From Onchocerca volvulus (Eukaryota > Nematoda > Chromadorea > Rhabditida > Onchocercidae): a stretch of DNA of 64,000 nt. The notes under the pieces are model-generated. The model saw only the letters and a program-made list of their open reading frames with translations. It was not told the DNA's origin and did not search any database. Of the stretch, positions 1 to 12,228 are shown in pieces (the first letter of the stretch is position 1; every line of letters starts with the position of its first letter). The position numbers and the translations under genes were made by a program. The stretch spans positions 5,022,001 through 5,086,000 of the forward strand of contig HG738137.1 in the NCBI GenBank assembly GCA_000499405.2. Reading direction: 5' to 3'.

Positions 1-1748
1 AGTTCTCATTCGTCTTATAATAATTTCTTTCATTTAAAAATCAAGAAAATATTTTTGGTGTTGAAAAAGTTCTTTTTCTTAGCATAAATTCATTTAAATT
101 ATATTAAAAATTCTGGATCAAAATTTTTTTAGTTTGCAATAATTATTCCTTTCACATTCTGGATTTGATCTGAAAATATGTGAAAATAATTCACGGGAAT
201 TTGATCTGCAATTTGATTTGATTTGGAATTTGATTTGTTCATTTTGCAAATGTAACAGATTTTGTTGATTTTTCAACTATTAGTTCAAATATTTTTTGCA
301 AAGAAAATTAAATTGTGTTTTTTGGCTTGGTCAGTGTTCATTTCATTTTCATATTTATTCATATATTTCGAAATACAAAGCTATCAATTAGAAACGCAAT
401 TAAACGTTTCATTTTTCTTTACTTGCATGCAGCACATAAGAAATAAAGTGGATGAGATTTCGAGAAACTAGAAAACAAGACTGGAACTGAATCCTGGAAT
501 GAATGGTAATCGGACACTCTGCTCATCACATTCGAGTTTTCATAATCTCCTCAAACAAATCTCTGCTGATTTAATTTATCAACTCCATTATAAAAGCAAG
601 TGAAGCAGCTCAAATGAACTGATATCATTAAAAAGAAGAGCTAAACAACAAATGACATATATAATCCCCTTCTTCTAATGCGGAATATATGGAGGAAGGA
701 AATGATGTTATAAGCATAGACGATTGAGACATCCACAACTACTTTTTAAAAGCGAATCTCTATCTACAATCAAACATCATAAAGAGCTTCTATGGAAGAA
801 AAAAAAAGAGAAATTTCCATATTATATGACTGCTGAATATTGTACTTCCTCATTTCATTCAAATTTTTTTCAGAGCTGATTTTCTCTCTCTGGAACTATT
901 TTTCATATTGGCTGCATATGCTTTGGCTAAAAATATTCCTTTCCCGAAAGCCAAAATTTTACATTCTTTTCATGTTATCCTTTTGATACTGTATGTTATT
1001 TAGCCAGAATATGCCATTTCTTTGATTATAAGCTTTAAGATGATCACAATTGTGTCCTTTATTAATGTTATCAGCAACACATAATTGTTATTGCTGTTTT
1101 TATCATTTATTCTGGCCAATAATGTAACTAGTCTAGTGATATGGGAAGAAGAGGAACCTTTTTAAAACTACATTTTAACGGAAGTTATCAATTCTGCAGT
1201 TGCACTGAATAGCTAATGTAAATTTTCAGTGGTCAAATAAAAATTTTTTTTATTAAGTATAAATTATGGAAATAATCACCATAATCATGGACATGATAGG
1301 AATATATTGGTTTGCAATCTTCAGAATACGAGTTTACAGGTTTCTTTAAATATTCAGCGTTTTGACGCTCTCATAAATACACTTTTAACCCTGAAATTGA
1401 AATTAATAAGATTTCAGCAAGACTGAATAATTCAGACATTTAGAATTGGCTCAGAGTGATGGCTCTTGTGTCTCGAAAAGAAGCGTCTCAAGAAGTAATT
1501 GATAATTCGTTGTATGTAAGATGTCAAGATTTTAATGAAACCTATTTTTTCAATCCAATCTACTTATTTCAGATCAACTTGAATTGAACTGCAAATAGCT
1601 TATTACTTTTTGAGGCAGTGGTGCTGAGATAATAGACAATAGTACAGTTACGTTTTACGAAGAAAGCCTAAAAATAGAGATTCAGCAAACTTTTAGTGTT
1701 AAAGTTTTCAATGAATGAACTGAAATCACTTTATGTAAAAATAAAACG
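1..1748. other. Intergenic, no confident gene
   Basis: This AT-rich stretch lies downstream of the minus-strand SAM-domain gene. The only coding-looking piece is a short plus-strand start at 1458, reading MALVSRKEASQEVIDNSLY and followed by a plausible GTAAGA splice donor. It has no confirmed downstream exon (see findings). Nothing else is supported. Confidence 0.5.
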
Positions 1749-4700
1749 TCACTTTTTTCGTGACTGATGAACAAAAGATTGATGCCGTGTGTTGCTACTG
1801 CTATTTGAACATCGTTTAGCTGCCGACTGCTTGCACGGTGTTGATGTTTTATTTTTCCCAAATTTCGAAAATAATCCATCCATAAAACTTGGATGTTCAT
1901 ATTCGGATGTTACTGGAGTTAACAGTGATATCGTTGTTTCGCGGTACTTTTGATCTTCGTTGGTAGGATGACAAAAAATTATAGCAGGAGATTGCAAAAC
2001 TGGTAAAGGTGACACTGATGGTTGTTGAAAACAGTAAGGATTTCTGCCAGTCTAAAATTTTGTAGATTTGTCGATCTCAAAAAGTTAACTATTTCGAAGC
2101 ATTATATGACATAATCCCAAAAATATTCAAGATCAAATATTTTACAATAATTTATGAAATCTTTACAGACAAATTATACAAATTTATAGTCGAAGAAGAA
2201 AAAAAGCTAAATCCTTTTCTTCAAACAAAAATTAAATTGTAGAATTTTATAACAAAATTTGGTACTTGTTTATAGCGTTGAACAGCTACAGGTTTCAAAA
2301 TCTTCGAATACCACGGAAGGGAATACATCTCATTTGGACGATAAAGTCGAGTATTATCATTTTTCAACGGTTTTCGTGGCGGTTCAGGCAAATGCTGCTG
2401 GATGTTCCAGTATCGCGAATTGTTGTTTTGTACAGTTGGTAAGGACGGTATATTTTCCTGCAAGTGATATAACTATGAAAAGATATGCAAGAAAGTTTTT
2501 CAACTTAGGGACGACAGTCTCCATGATAGTTACAGTCCAGAAAAAGTGCTTTACGTCTCTACAGGATAAATTTCAATAAATGACATTAATTTGCTGAAAT
2601 TTCAGCAAGGGGAACAATTTTCAGCTTTTAAAATCCATAAAAAAGAGTAAATTGTTGATAAGTGATATATACTCTAGACCTTCTAAAGTTATTTGTCAAA
2701 AGAAAATGCGCTAATTTATCTGTTCATACAGTCATTCTTCTACCAGATATGTTTCACATACAAAAACTTATTGTCCTTTACAGTGTCTAACGAGATCAAA
2801 AATATGACCGCGATCAAGAAGACTATTTCTCATGGGCTAGAATGCACCAAAGTGATGACCTTTGACCTCTAAATAATTTGGAAGTAGTAGAGAATTCATA
2901 CAGAATATTCAAAATCTCTGTTATTTCCAGATTATTCAGAGAACATTTGGCGTGATAACGCACATACTTGCAATTTGATTGCTCTGATAAGCAATCATTG
3001 TTCTCTTCCAAACTTTCTTCATAATTTATGGAAAGTTTTACTTGCTTTTTTAACTTAATTGGTTTTTCAAGAGTTTCTGTAAGCATGGACGTGTAACCAG
3101 ATTTACTTAAAGCAGTGATAATACAAATTTAACCGCAGACAGAATTATATATGGAACAAGAAAATTGAGGCATTTGAAATTTCCATTCAAATTCAGATCA
3201 TGAAATTATTAAAATTTTAATATCTTGTCAATAATAGATAAAACTCAATCTATGCTTTGTGTTCTTCGATACTGGGTAACAGTTTTAACAATAATTGATA
3301 GAATCAACTGTTATTTAATATTTTTGGTTGTTACTGTCATTTCACTCATTATTACCTTCTAATGTTTACTTTATAATCTTTGCTTGCTACTGTACTCTTT
3401 TTTAAAGGTACTGGATGAGATGGAGATGATTGAAAGAAATGAAAATCTGAGAAGTGTATACGATCACATTTTACGGACTATTTCAATAAAGAAAATGAAT
3501 AAATTGAAGATAATTTAATCAAGCATTCATTCATGATTCACATACGCAATGATTCATGCTTTAATGAAACAACAAAGCATACTTTCGTTGGATTTGAATT
3601 GTCATTTGGAATCAAAATATTGTTCAGTAAGCCTTCCAGGTCAGAGGTTAACCGTTGTATAGATGAACACTCGTTACCAGGCTTGCTGCAGTTTTTTAGA
3701 AGTTTTTGAACAAGTCGTTTTACATAAGCAGTCATTCCAACTATCTCGTGAATGAGTTTGTTTTCCTTTTGTATTCGTGCAAGTTCATTTCGTTTTAAAT
3801 TTAATTCCATTTTACATCGCAATAATTCATCCTGTGTCTAAAATTATAGTTGTACTTACAATTATTAATCAATAACTATGATGGAAATTACTAATCGGTT
3901 CATTTTTCATTAAATTCGTTGTTAATACAATTTTATTAGGACTCCTTTCAAATTAATGATTTTCAAAACTATACGGATAACAAGATATGCGTCTATATAA
4001 TGTTAGATGTCATTATCTTATTAAAGGTCTTGTTTCAATTAATTATGCTGGATTAAACACAAATGATTATTGATTGATTTCCTTTTATTTTTTATTTAAG
4101 AAGTCAGGCATTAAGATGGTAATATCGCAAGTAATAAGAAAACAAATATGTGTTGTATCCACTCACCTTTTATTAATTTCTTAATGTAACATTAGTTAAA
4201 TGAACAATAACCTTTTGCAAACGGAACTTTTCCTCATTAATTTTGGGATATTTGGCTTCCACATTCACGGCATGATGCCGAATATTTTCGTCAATTGTCA
4301 TCTTAAAGAAGAAATGGACAGATAGAAAATGAAAGCGATAAAATGGCTGTATAAAAATCTTTGAAATCAAGGAAAATTTGATTAAAAAAATAGGAGCAAG
4401 ATAATATCTATCCAGTATTAACCATGCTTGTTAAATCGAAATTACCATACTTGAGCCTATGCATCATGACAATCATCTTACCGGTATATTTTTTGACAAA
4501 TATGGAACTGCCTTGAGAAGTTTCTGTCGTCCAGAATTATCGATGCCAATGTACTAAAGACTATAAATAAATTAACAAGTTGACAGAATCTCAAATGAAT
4601 GCTCAGCTATTATTATTATATAGACTAGCTTACTAAATTGGTTTACAAGTGAAAAATTATCTGGAAAGTTCAGGAAGTACGTTTTCAATATTCCTGTGCA

Positions 4701-4954
4701 CATATAAATATATATATTTGCAGATATCAAAAATATATATTAATTCAAAATATGTAAATCGATATTTTAAAAATGATATGTTTACAAAGAATCGTGACTA
4801 AACGTACTTTCAGATCAGCTTCCTTCAATAACCTTAAAGTCGATACTTGGAGAATATTCGCTTTCTCAAAAAACGGCAAATACTCAAGCATATTCAACAT
4901 AAACAAAACTTCTTTCGTCGTTCTGGCACATTTCAGCTTCTCTTTGGTTGACAT
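1749..4954 (-). CDS. SAM-domain coiled-coil protein, function unknown
   Basis: The function is not recognised. Exons read on the minus strand are 4954-4808, 4553-4482, 4301-4212, 3837-3583, an unresolved exon near 3086-2870, 2457-2266 and 2051-1749 (stop). Exons 1-4 join in phase 0, as do 6 and 7. Residues about 10-70 match a SAM domain: EYLPFFEKANI, then LLKEADLKYIGIDNSGRQKL, the usual 'EDL-x-x-LGI-x-x-x-GxRxKLL' pattern. The next two exons are charged and helical, rich in K, E, L and N, and probably form a coiled coil. The last two exons are low-complexity and polar, with Pro/Asn-rich and Ser/Lys-rich stretches. SAM domains usually mediate protein or RNA binding by oligomerisation. The ATG at 4954 opens the first exon. 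The middle exon (open from 3086, LTETLEKPIKLKKQ) could not be joined in phase to either neighbour, so a small exon is probably missing. Confidence 0.65.
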
Positions 4955-5239
4955 TTCCCGAAATAGACGAAAAATAATTTTAATTAAATATGATTATTAT
5001 CGGAAAAACCCGAAAGATGCAATTATTGTAAACAAGGAGTATTAGAGGTCAAGTAGTGCGACGATAGTTTCAGAGAGACGAATATGTTTACTCGACTTTA
5101 AAATCCTGATCTTATAAATTCTTTTGATGCTCCTCTCATCTGATCTTCAACGTATCACCTCATAATTGATCGACCTCATTTTCTTTTTTTGCGAATCACA
5201 GCGATTTGGCGGTAAATATGTTTATTGGCTTCTTGGTCC

Positions 5240-7250
5240 ATTTGGCACTATCTTTGCGCTAGTTGACCTTTAATGCTATTTGATTTATTACAACAATTAC
5301 AGCTTTGGATTTCCCCGACATTCTTGACCGGAAGAAAATTAAAATATTCATGAAGAAGAATTTGGGGAGGAGGAGGTATACTGAAAAGTATTTTGTTTTT
5401 GCTTGCATTCGTCATCTGATAACACTTTTGGTCCTTCAATTTGCCTCTCTTAACATCGGATTTGCGTGTTCAGATTTCGTGCCATAATATTCTGTTCATT
5501 GGCAGCCTTTAATAATTCTACCCGTCCACTAGCTGCCATCAGTTGTGTCTTTAGCTGATTATTTCTTGTTTCAATTGTTTTGAGTTTAGATTGTACTGCA
5601 TACATTTGAATCTTCCATTTTTGAATTTCATTTTTAGCTCTTTGTCATGTGCCTTTTAAGTCATCCATGAGTTTCTGGATTTGTGCTAAGGATTTTTCAT
5701 ACATTTCATTTAACTTAATTTCTTCCTTTTTCTTGTAAGGATTCTATGCATTTTCTAAACTTTGTATTGGATTTGAGTTTTTGCCTTGGCTGTCCTGCTT
5801 TATTATTGAGAATTTTTATTGCTTTCGACTACATAACATTGGATTGGAGTTTTCGGTTTAGTGATTCTGATTTCCTACTTTTTTTATCCTTTCGTCGCAG
5901 GGGACACTGTAATTTTTCCATTCATTCGATTTCCTCGGATTATTGAATTATGACTTGGAACTTTATAGGTGTATCCGCTTCCTGCTATCATAGATCCAAG
6001 TTTTGTATAGACCAAAGAGAATCCTGATTTGAGATGTCGAATCTTTCCTAGCTGGATGAATTTGAAGTAGTCAGCATTGATGAGTGTATCAGGCTGCATT
6101 CTTTAGACCATCCAGTTAGTCTTGGTATATCTTTGATCTTTACAACGGTAACACAATGTTTCCATCTGTTGCATTTTACTACCTTAGCTCTGGTTGAAGA
6201 CAATTAGGAGAAGCGTTATTCTCTCTTAGGATTCCAATCGTTGTCTGAGTGTAGGATAAACTTGACATTCATGATCTCAAAGGCACAAGCTCTTCTTGTT
6301 TTGCCGTCAATTTTCTCTGTAATTGTAGTCCATTTTGGACCATTTGGATTGGGCTCCTTGACCGAAGCTAAGGCAGATGTTTCTCTTCTAGCATTACGTG
6401 ACATTCGATTTGTTTTTGACTGTAAAGCTCTTTGCTTTCTCACTACTACAGATTTTTTCTTCTAGTCACCTTTTCACTTCTTTCGACTAGTCTGGTCAAG
6501 AATCATCGTAGCTTAGTGACCGATCATAATTTTTGTTCTTTTTGTCGGTAAACTTTGTCCAATATCCAATTCGGCAATCTACTTTCTATAGTGGTTTCGA
6601 AGCTAGGATGCTCTAGGTTGTCACTTATAGCTTCTGGCTGTTGAAGTACCCTTTCGATTGCTTTGGCTGTTGCTTATCCATTCTCTATTATTCTTCTAGA
6701 TGGAAGACAATTCGTTATACAGCGATTTCCTAGTGAATAGTTTTCCATATTTGTTGATTAGGACTGATCTTACAACGTCGTACCATTGAAAGCTGGCAGT
6801 AATAGTTGAAGCAAATTTTACTCTGTCTTATGGGCTACTTGGAATAACTCCTTTTCTCGATTACTTCTTCATTTATATTGCTTTGACTTGCTCGCTGAAA
6901 TGCTAAATCGAAGTCATCCTTGGATCGCATATTTTTCTTCTTTTTTCTTTTTCGCGGGATTGTAGTTTTCTGTATGAAATCCAGTCAATTTCTGTTGATA
7001 GATTCGAGACTGCCAGTGTATAATTCGAGAAGACTGGTTTTTTGTTTGTTGATCCTCCTCTTGGTCTCATATTGTTGACGCAATTCATCCTTTGGTAATT
7101 GCTGATTTAAAGGCGTTAGATTCAAACCTTTGATTTCCCGATGAGTTATTTCAATTTTTTCCTCACTGGTTCAGCATTTATCATTAGGTTGGCAGACATT
7201 GTTCGGATTCGCGGAATCAAATAATTGTTGGAACAGTCGGTTTTATTGTT
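5240..7250 (-). mobile_element. Decayed BEL/Pao-type LTR retrotransposon (gag to peptidase part)
   Basis: Conceptual translation of the minus strand gives gag-like and protease-like segments in shifting frames with several stop codons. They include a coiled, charged segment (LMDDLKG, RNNQLKTQLMAASGRVELL) near 5500-5740. A segment around 6560-6700 resembles Pao gag (SFETTIESRLPNWILDKVY). A segment at 6099-5960 resembles the conserved region after the Pao/BEL peptidase ([12 protein letters not shown], then [20 protein letters not shown]). No intact ORF, reverse transcriptase or flanking LTRs were recognised. Base composition is slightly richer in G+C than the flanks. It is an inactive fragment; the family call rests on motif resemblance. 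Confidence 0.6.
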
Positions 7251-8813
7251 TTGACAGAGACGAATCCTTTTGCAAGACATCAATTATATCCAGTTCCTTC
7301 CTCTGTTCAAAAAAATAAACGAAGAGAAAAAAAAGAAATAGGATTAAGATAAAGCGAAGGATATATACCAGAAAAATTATTTTTGATATTGGTAGTAAAT
7401 GAGTTCCATGCAGAGATATATTTATTCCCCCTAACTTCACTTTTCATTTTCCCCAGAATTAATTTTCCTTTCTATTATGGATCGGAGATTTATTTTCAGA
7501 TATTTTCGAGAGACTTCAAGATATTATGCTCCCAAAGTCTTCATCATGAAACATGTTGGGCGTCATGAGAGTTTCAAAAAAGATAACCGCTTAGTTCTTT
7601 GATCCAAAAATTCAAAAAATAGCTTCATAGATCATTCAAATATCTTATTCTAGTACACTTTAATCAGTTGTTTTTGGATTTCAAAGCGCCGATTTTGACT
7701 CGAAATTATCACCTTAGATGAGTTTTAGGTGCTTGTGCTTAATGTTCAAAATAAATTCTTTTACTTATTCGCAGAAAGAGGAGTTGTTTCTTTTGCATTA
7801 ATATATCACAATTGTAAGAATGTTGAACAGATGACTGTTGGTGTATTAGTTGCAAATCATTCTTGCTTAGCTACATTTCTTCGTATGACATTATCACCAT
7901 CAAGGCCATCGTTCGGACACTCATCCCGGTAGCTGTAGCATTACTGTATTTCCAAGATTGCAGTAAGTTTCCCTCCCTTCTAACGATATATACGCACTTC
8001 TTTCCAACAGCTGTTTCTGAACTATTGATCGATTGTTACTCATCACAATGAAAACATCATATGAATTGGTTGAATGATACTTATTGATATGTTCAACGGA
8101 CTCAATGACTCCTTGATCGTCTCAATTGTTTACAAATTCATGAACTCCCAATAATTTGTTTATAATCATCTATTTCATTTGTACCAAGTGTTTGATCAAT
8201 CACTACATCATCTCTGTAAAATGTCGAATAATAATAAACTAATGACTTCTCTCTTTTTATCCGCCACAAACAAGTATTTGTCTGGCAACACGAAAATTGT
8301 TATCTGTTCAGCAAAATGGAGATTTTATCTGCGTCGCAGTAATGGCAAAACTTTTTGAAATGGGAATTATATGCTCCCTTTTATTAATATTGGGTAACAA
8401 AGTTCAATCATAAGAGAAATCGATTTTAGCAGCAGCCTTATTTAGGACAACTTATTGCAACTTGATGGCGTCTCCATGTAGTGAACAGTAAATCATTTAG
8501 GATCAGAACAGTGAACGCCACTAGAAACCCCTACTACAAAGGAATCAAGGTTCTTCATCACCCGCATGTCACGATAGCCATTCTTTTCAAAATTTCCCAT
8601 CGAAATCATTTCTTCTTTTTTTTCACCACAAATTAATGACCGAAACTATGCTAGGAAGTACGACACTTTTACCAGAATAAACGCTTGCGCTTGTGCACAG
8701 CATAGTAATAAATTCAAAATGGTAACCGACTAATATGCGTTTTCTACAACTTCCTTACGAACATATTTACAGTCATATTTTTGAATTTCAGTTTCAGCAG
8801 TTGTTCATTTTAA
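7251..8813. other. Intergenic, no confident gene
   Basis: Short open frames occur on the plus strand around 7743-8050, where an upstream TTCGCAG could act as a splice acceptor. The translation matches no family I know and changes frame near 7885. It may be transposon debris or a decayed membrane-protein exon. The rest is AT-rich with no supported feature. Confidence 0.4.
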
Positions 8814-9597
8814 ATGAACAAAATATCATTATTGCTATTGGTGACTACAGTTCTTGTTCCTCTTGTCTATTCTATTACATGTTACAAAGTAAGTTATTTT
8901 GAAGAATATTAGCAGATCAAAATAAAGTAACATATATAAAGTTTCTGTTTGTTCCACAGTTTTTCTTCACAAAGATTTGATATTTTATCTCGAAAGCGAC
9001 CCAAAATATTATGCTTCAGATGAAGTTAAAAATTCTCAGCTATGACGTTACTTCAGCACAGTACTACGAAAACGTTGCCAGTTTAAACTAAAATCATTAA
9101 TTGCACAATCAGGCAATAACTAATATGTATTAACTGAATCTCCTAAATTCAGGGATTTCGGATTATTCGAGGCCAAACGATTGGTACAGAAACAGAAGAA
9201 TGCGAGAATGATTCGGCTTACTGCTACAATATGACAGCAGAAGCCGCATTAGTTTTAAATATTATGAAGGCTGGTTGTTCAACCTACAGATGCTTGGTAA
9301 ATTTTTTGCTTATTGGGAATACACATTAAATCTAAAGCTAAAATTGGGAATCAATAAGAAATGCCTGGGTACATACAAACAGTTCCGCAGACACAATATA
9401 AAAAAAATGCACCTCGAGACTTCACGAAAATAAGCATTTCCTCAGGAGATTTTTGCAGACTTCCAGAAAATATCACAATTTAATTTTTTCAGTTATCAGC
9501 GAATACATGCAGGAGTATAACTTTTCAAGGTGTACCTGTCAGCTTCTGCTGTTGCAACGAATATGATCTTTGTAATCATAGTGAAAAAGATTTCTGA
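8814..9597 (+). CDS. Secreted Ly6/three-finger-like cysteine-rich protein
   Basis: Three exons, 8814-8888, 9153-9296 and 9493-9597, with GT-AG introns all in phase 0, encode 107 residues. The N-terminus (MNKISLLLLVTTVLVPLVYS) is a clear signal peptide, so the product is secreted or GPI-anchored. The mature part has ten cysteines: TCYK near its start, EC, YC, GC, RC, TC, and a terminal FCCCNEYDLCN cluster. 'CC-x(3-5)-D-x-CN' ends Ly6/uPAR/activin-receptor-type three-finger domains. No hydrophobic tail follows the last Cys, so a GPI anchor is unlikely. An AATAAA signal at 9597-9602 shares its first base with the stop codon, implying a very short 3' UTR. Such small secreted proteins are common in nematodes. 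The ligand or target cannot be told from sequence. Confidence 0.8.
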
Positions 9598-10740
9598 ATA
9601 AAGTTGTTTGAAGGAACAAAATCTTTATAATAGTAACACGTTATCATAATATTATCCGAAACTATGCAACTGATGAGATAAAACACAAAATACAACTGAA
9701 CCTGTAAACAAGACACAAAAATGATACCCTGCCGCACGATGAATACTTCTAGACAACAAACAAAACAAATACTAGAATTTAAGCAGTCTTGGTTGCAGCC
9801 ATCAAAACGAAACATTAGAAGCGCTGCAGTTTTTTCTTTATCTTCTGCATTCAACCGTCTTTGCCTGATGGGCGCTCCATCCAACTTTACATAAATTATA
9901 AGCGCTACCCAACGAAATCATCAAATTTCAGATTCTGATGCAAGTGATATAAATGACAGCATACAATGAAATGAAAAGTACAACATGCTCTTAATAAATC
10001 TACTTCAGATTTGAGCGTAAAGTTGGTTGAAGTCAAATGAAATCATCACATGAATGATAAGATCATCGTTAAACTCTTGCAATTATATTACATCTTAATC
10101 TTACCAACAAATTTAGGAATTCCGTGATCATCCGGTTGATTTTCAACTTTCTTCCTAAAAATTACTATTCATTTCCGGTTATTCATTAATATGTTTATAA
10201 TTTAAAGAAATTAACCGTCAGCGTCTATTCACACCCTCAATAAGAGATATTTATTCCCTTCACTCGAGATCATCACACCAAATATTTCTAGCTGATATAT
10301 CCGAATATAAGCGTATTTATCTATACACATACAGTCTTTCCGCACCTCTCATCGACTGCAAGAAGTCTGCCGTATCATAGCTTGATGCTAAGTGGTAAAG
10401 TCAAAAAGGATTTTGTGCTGCAACAGGTAGAGTGGCCTTAAAGTTGTCGTAGAATTTGATAATGTGCCAACAGATGAGGCGTAAAAGAGGTCAAGCCATT
10501 AGGTTCGTTTTTTTAAGGCGACTAGGGGCAAGGATAAGGATTCATCTAGAGGTCAGGCTACGAATTCATTCTTTAGCTTTTTTCTCATCAGTTCTGCTAA
10601 TTGTCAGGATGCATTTTCTCGAAATTCACTGGTAAGATTAGCGTCCTTCCACCATATTTCATCACGTAGTTTTTCCGAAGATGGCAGCGTTCATGCGTAC
10701 TAGCTATATGGCTTATTTCTGTATATTCCCAGGTACTACA
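9598..10740. other. Intergenic / upstream region of RPLP2
   Basis: No gene is supported here. The region ends in a polypyrimidine-type acceptor (TATTCCCAG, to 10732) only 8 bases before the RPLP2 start, which fits a trans-splice site. A minus-strand open frame at 9576-9884 has no family match. Confidence 0.5.
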
Positions 10741-12228
10741 ATGAAGTATTTGGCTGCTTACTTATTGTCAACAATGGGTGGAAATAAATCACCGACAGCA
10801 AAAGATATTGAGAATGTGCTTGGTAAGCAGCTCTTTTTCTTTCTATCTTCGTTTTGGTAAATCCTTGGAGATAATTTCAGCGCCTTAAATGCAACAAGTC
10901 TTTCATGCAGAAAGAATAAATTACATTTTGACCTCCAATTTAAACTTTTCCATATTCTAATATTTTCTGCTCTCATAATATTATATTTCCTCACTTTGGT
11001 CATTTTAATATATTTTTGATAACATTTAACTTGAAAATAACATAAATAATATACGTAATTTATGTGCAATATGTATATAATTTATATATATATATATATA
11101 TACAAATGTATATGTACTGTTTTCAAGATTGCCAGATCTAACGCTATGTATATGACGCAACAGTAAAAGTTGCTAAATGCTTAATAATTGCGAACCAGGT
11201 GGCATATTCTGTCTCTTTTATAGGATCAGTTGGACTTGATGTTGATATGGAAGATGCGAATAAAGTGGTGTCAGCTTTATCCGGAAAATCTATAGATGAA
11301 GTATGTCTGTTTGTCTTGTTAGTGAAAATTAAGCATTCTAATAAATTGTATTTAATAGAACTATTTTGCTTGATTCATTTTTACCTCGATAAGCTTTAAT
11401 CTGAATGGTCTGAATTATTCAGAAATGTTCTTATTTCTTAGCATTTGATCATGTGCATGATGCTTTCTTATCTTGTGGAACTTCTGGCCTATAATTTTCT
11501 TTCTTGACTAATCATTAACTACAAATGACTTCACTTCTGACACACATGGCTTTTTTTCATGCTTGAAATATTCATTAATTCCTTTTGACCGAAAACGAAA
11601 TGTTCAAAAAGAATCTCTGTGTTCTTTTCAGATCCTGAACAGAGGGAAGTTTATTGATTTTGATTGTATTCTAATTTGCACTAATAATATCAATGTGTTC
11701 GATATGTTTGATTTAAAAAATCGAAAAAAAAATAGATACAAAATTCTAACAATTCAGCATAATTATTTGGTTATCCATTCGAACTGTTAATTTCTATCCG
11801 ATAAGCTTACACAAATTCAATATGTTTGATAAATTTGGGCATTTCAAATTAGGTTAATTTGCACTAATGAGATGAGTATTTAGAGAAGTGCTTTGTAAAT
11901 GTAGAAATCATATAATCATTCAAAGTAAGCAATCATTTTTTGTGAAAGTATGTTTACCCAAAAAATTGCAGGTAATTACAGCAGGTCTTACGAAGATCTC
12001 ATCAGTGCCTTCAGGAAGTGCAGCATCAGCAGCAGCTCCAGTCACTTCAGCAATTCCCCCAGGCACATTAGAAGTAGAGTCTAAAAAAGGTACATATTCA
12101 GTTTGGGACTTCTTGAAATTGTGTAAATTATTGTTTTTTTACCAGAAAGAAATGTATTTTCAGAAGAGAAGAAAGAAGAGCCGAAAGAAGAATCTGATGA
12201 AGACATGGGATTCGGATTGTTCGACTAG
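10741..12228 (+). CDS. RPLP2: 60S acidic ribosomal protein P2
   Basis: Four exons, 10741-10822, 11224-11300, 11972-12089 and 12164-12228, give 113 residues, the normal P2 length. The start MKYLAAYLLSTMGGN and the following SPTAKDIENVLG match the dimerisation domain of P2. The middle is an Ala/Pro/Ser hinge. The end (EEKKEEPKEESDEDMGFGLFD) is the invariant stalk tail that recruits translational GTPases. P2 pairs with P1 on P0 to form the lateral stalk of the large ribosomal subunit in the cytosol. The acceptor 8 bases before the ATG suggests spliced-leader trans-splicing. An AT dinucleotide tract (about 11081-11100) lies in the first intron. Identification is certain; P1 is excluded by the MKYLAAYLL start. 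Confidence 0.97.

Noticed and set aside
2259..2579. 106-codon plus-strand open frame
   Set aside because: It is antisense to the SAM-gene exon at 2266-2457, which has proper splice sites and joins in phase.
9576..9884. 102-codon minus-strand open frame overlapping the end of the Ly6-like gene
   Set aside because: It has no recognisable domain, overlaps a well-supported coding exon on the other strand, and has no splice partners.
10380..10560. tRNA-like TAGTGGTAAAG string
   Set aside because: No matching T-loop or acceptor stem was found nearby, so no tRNA is called.
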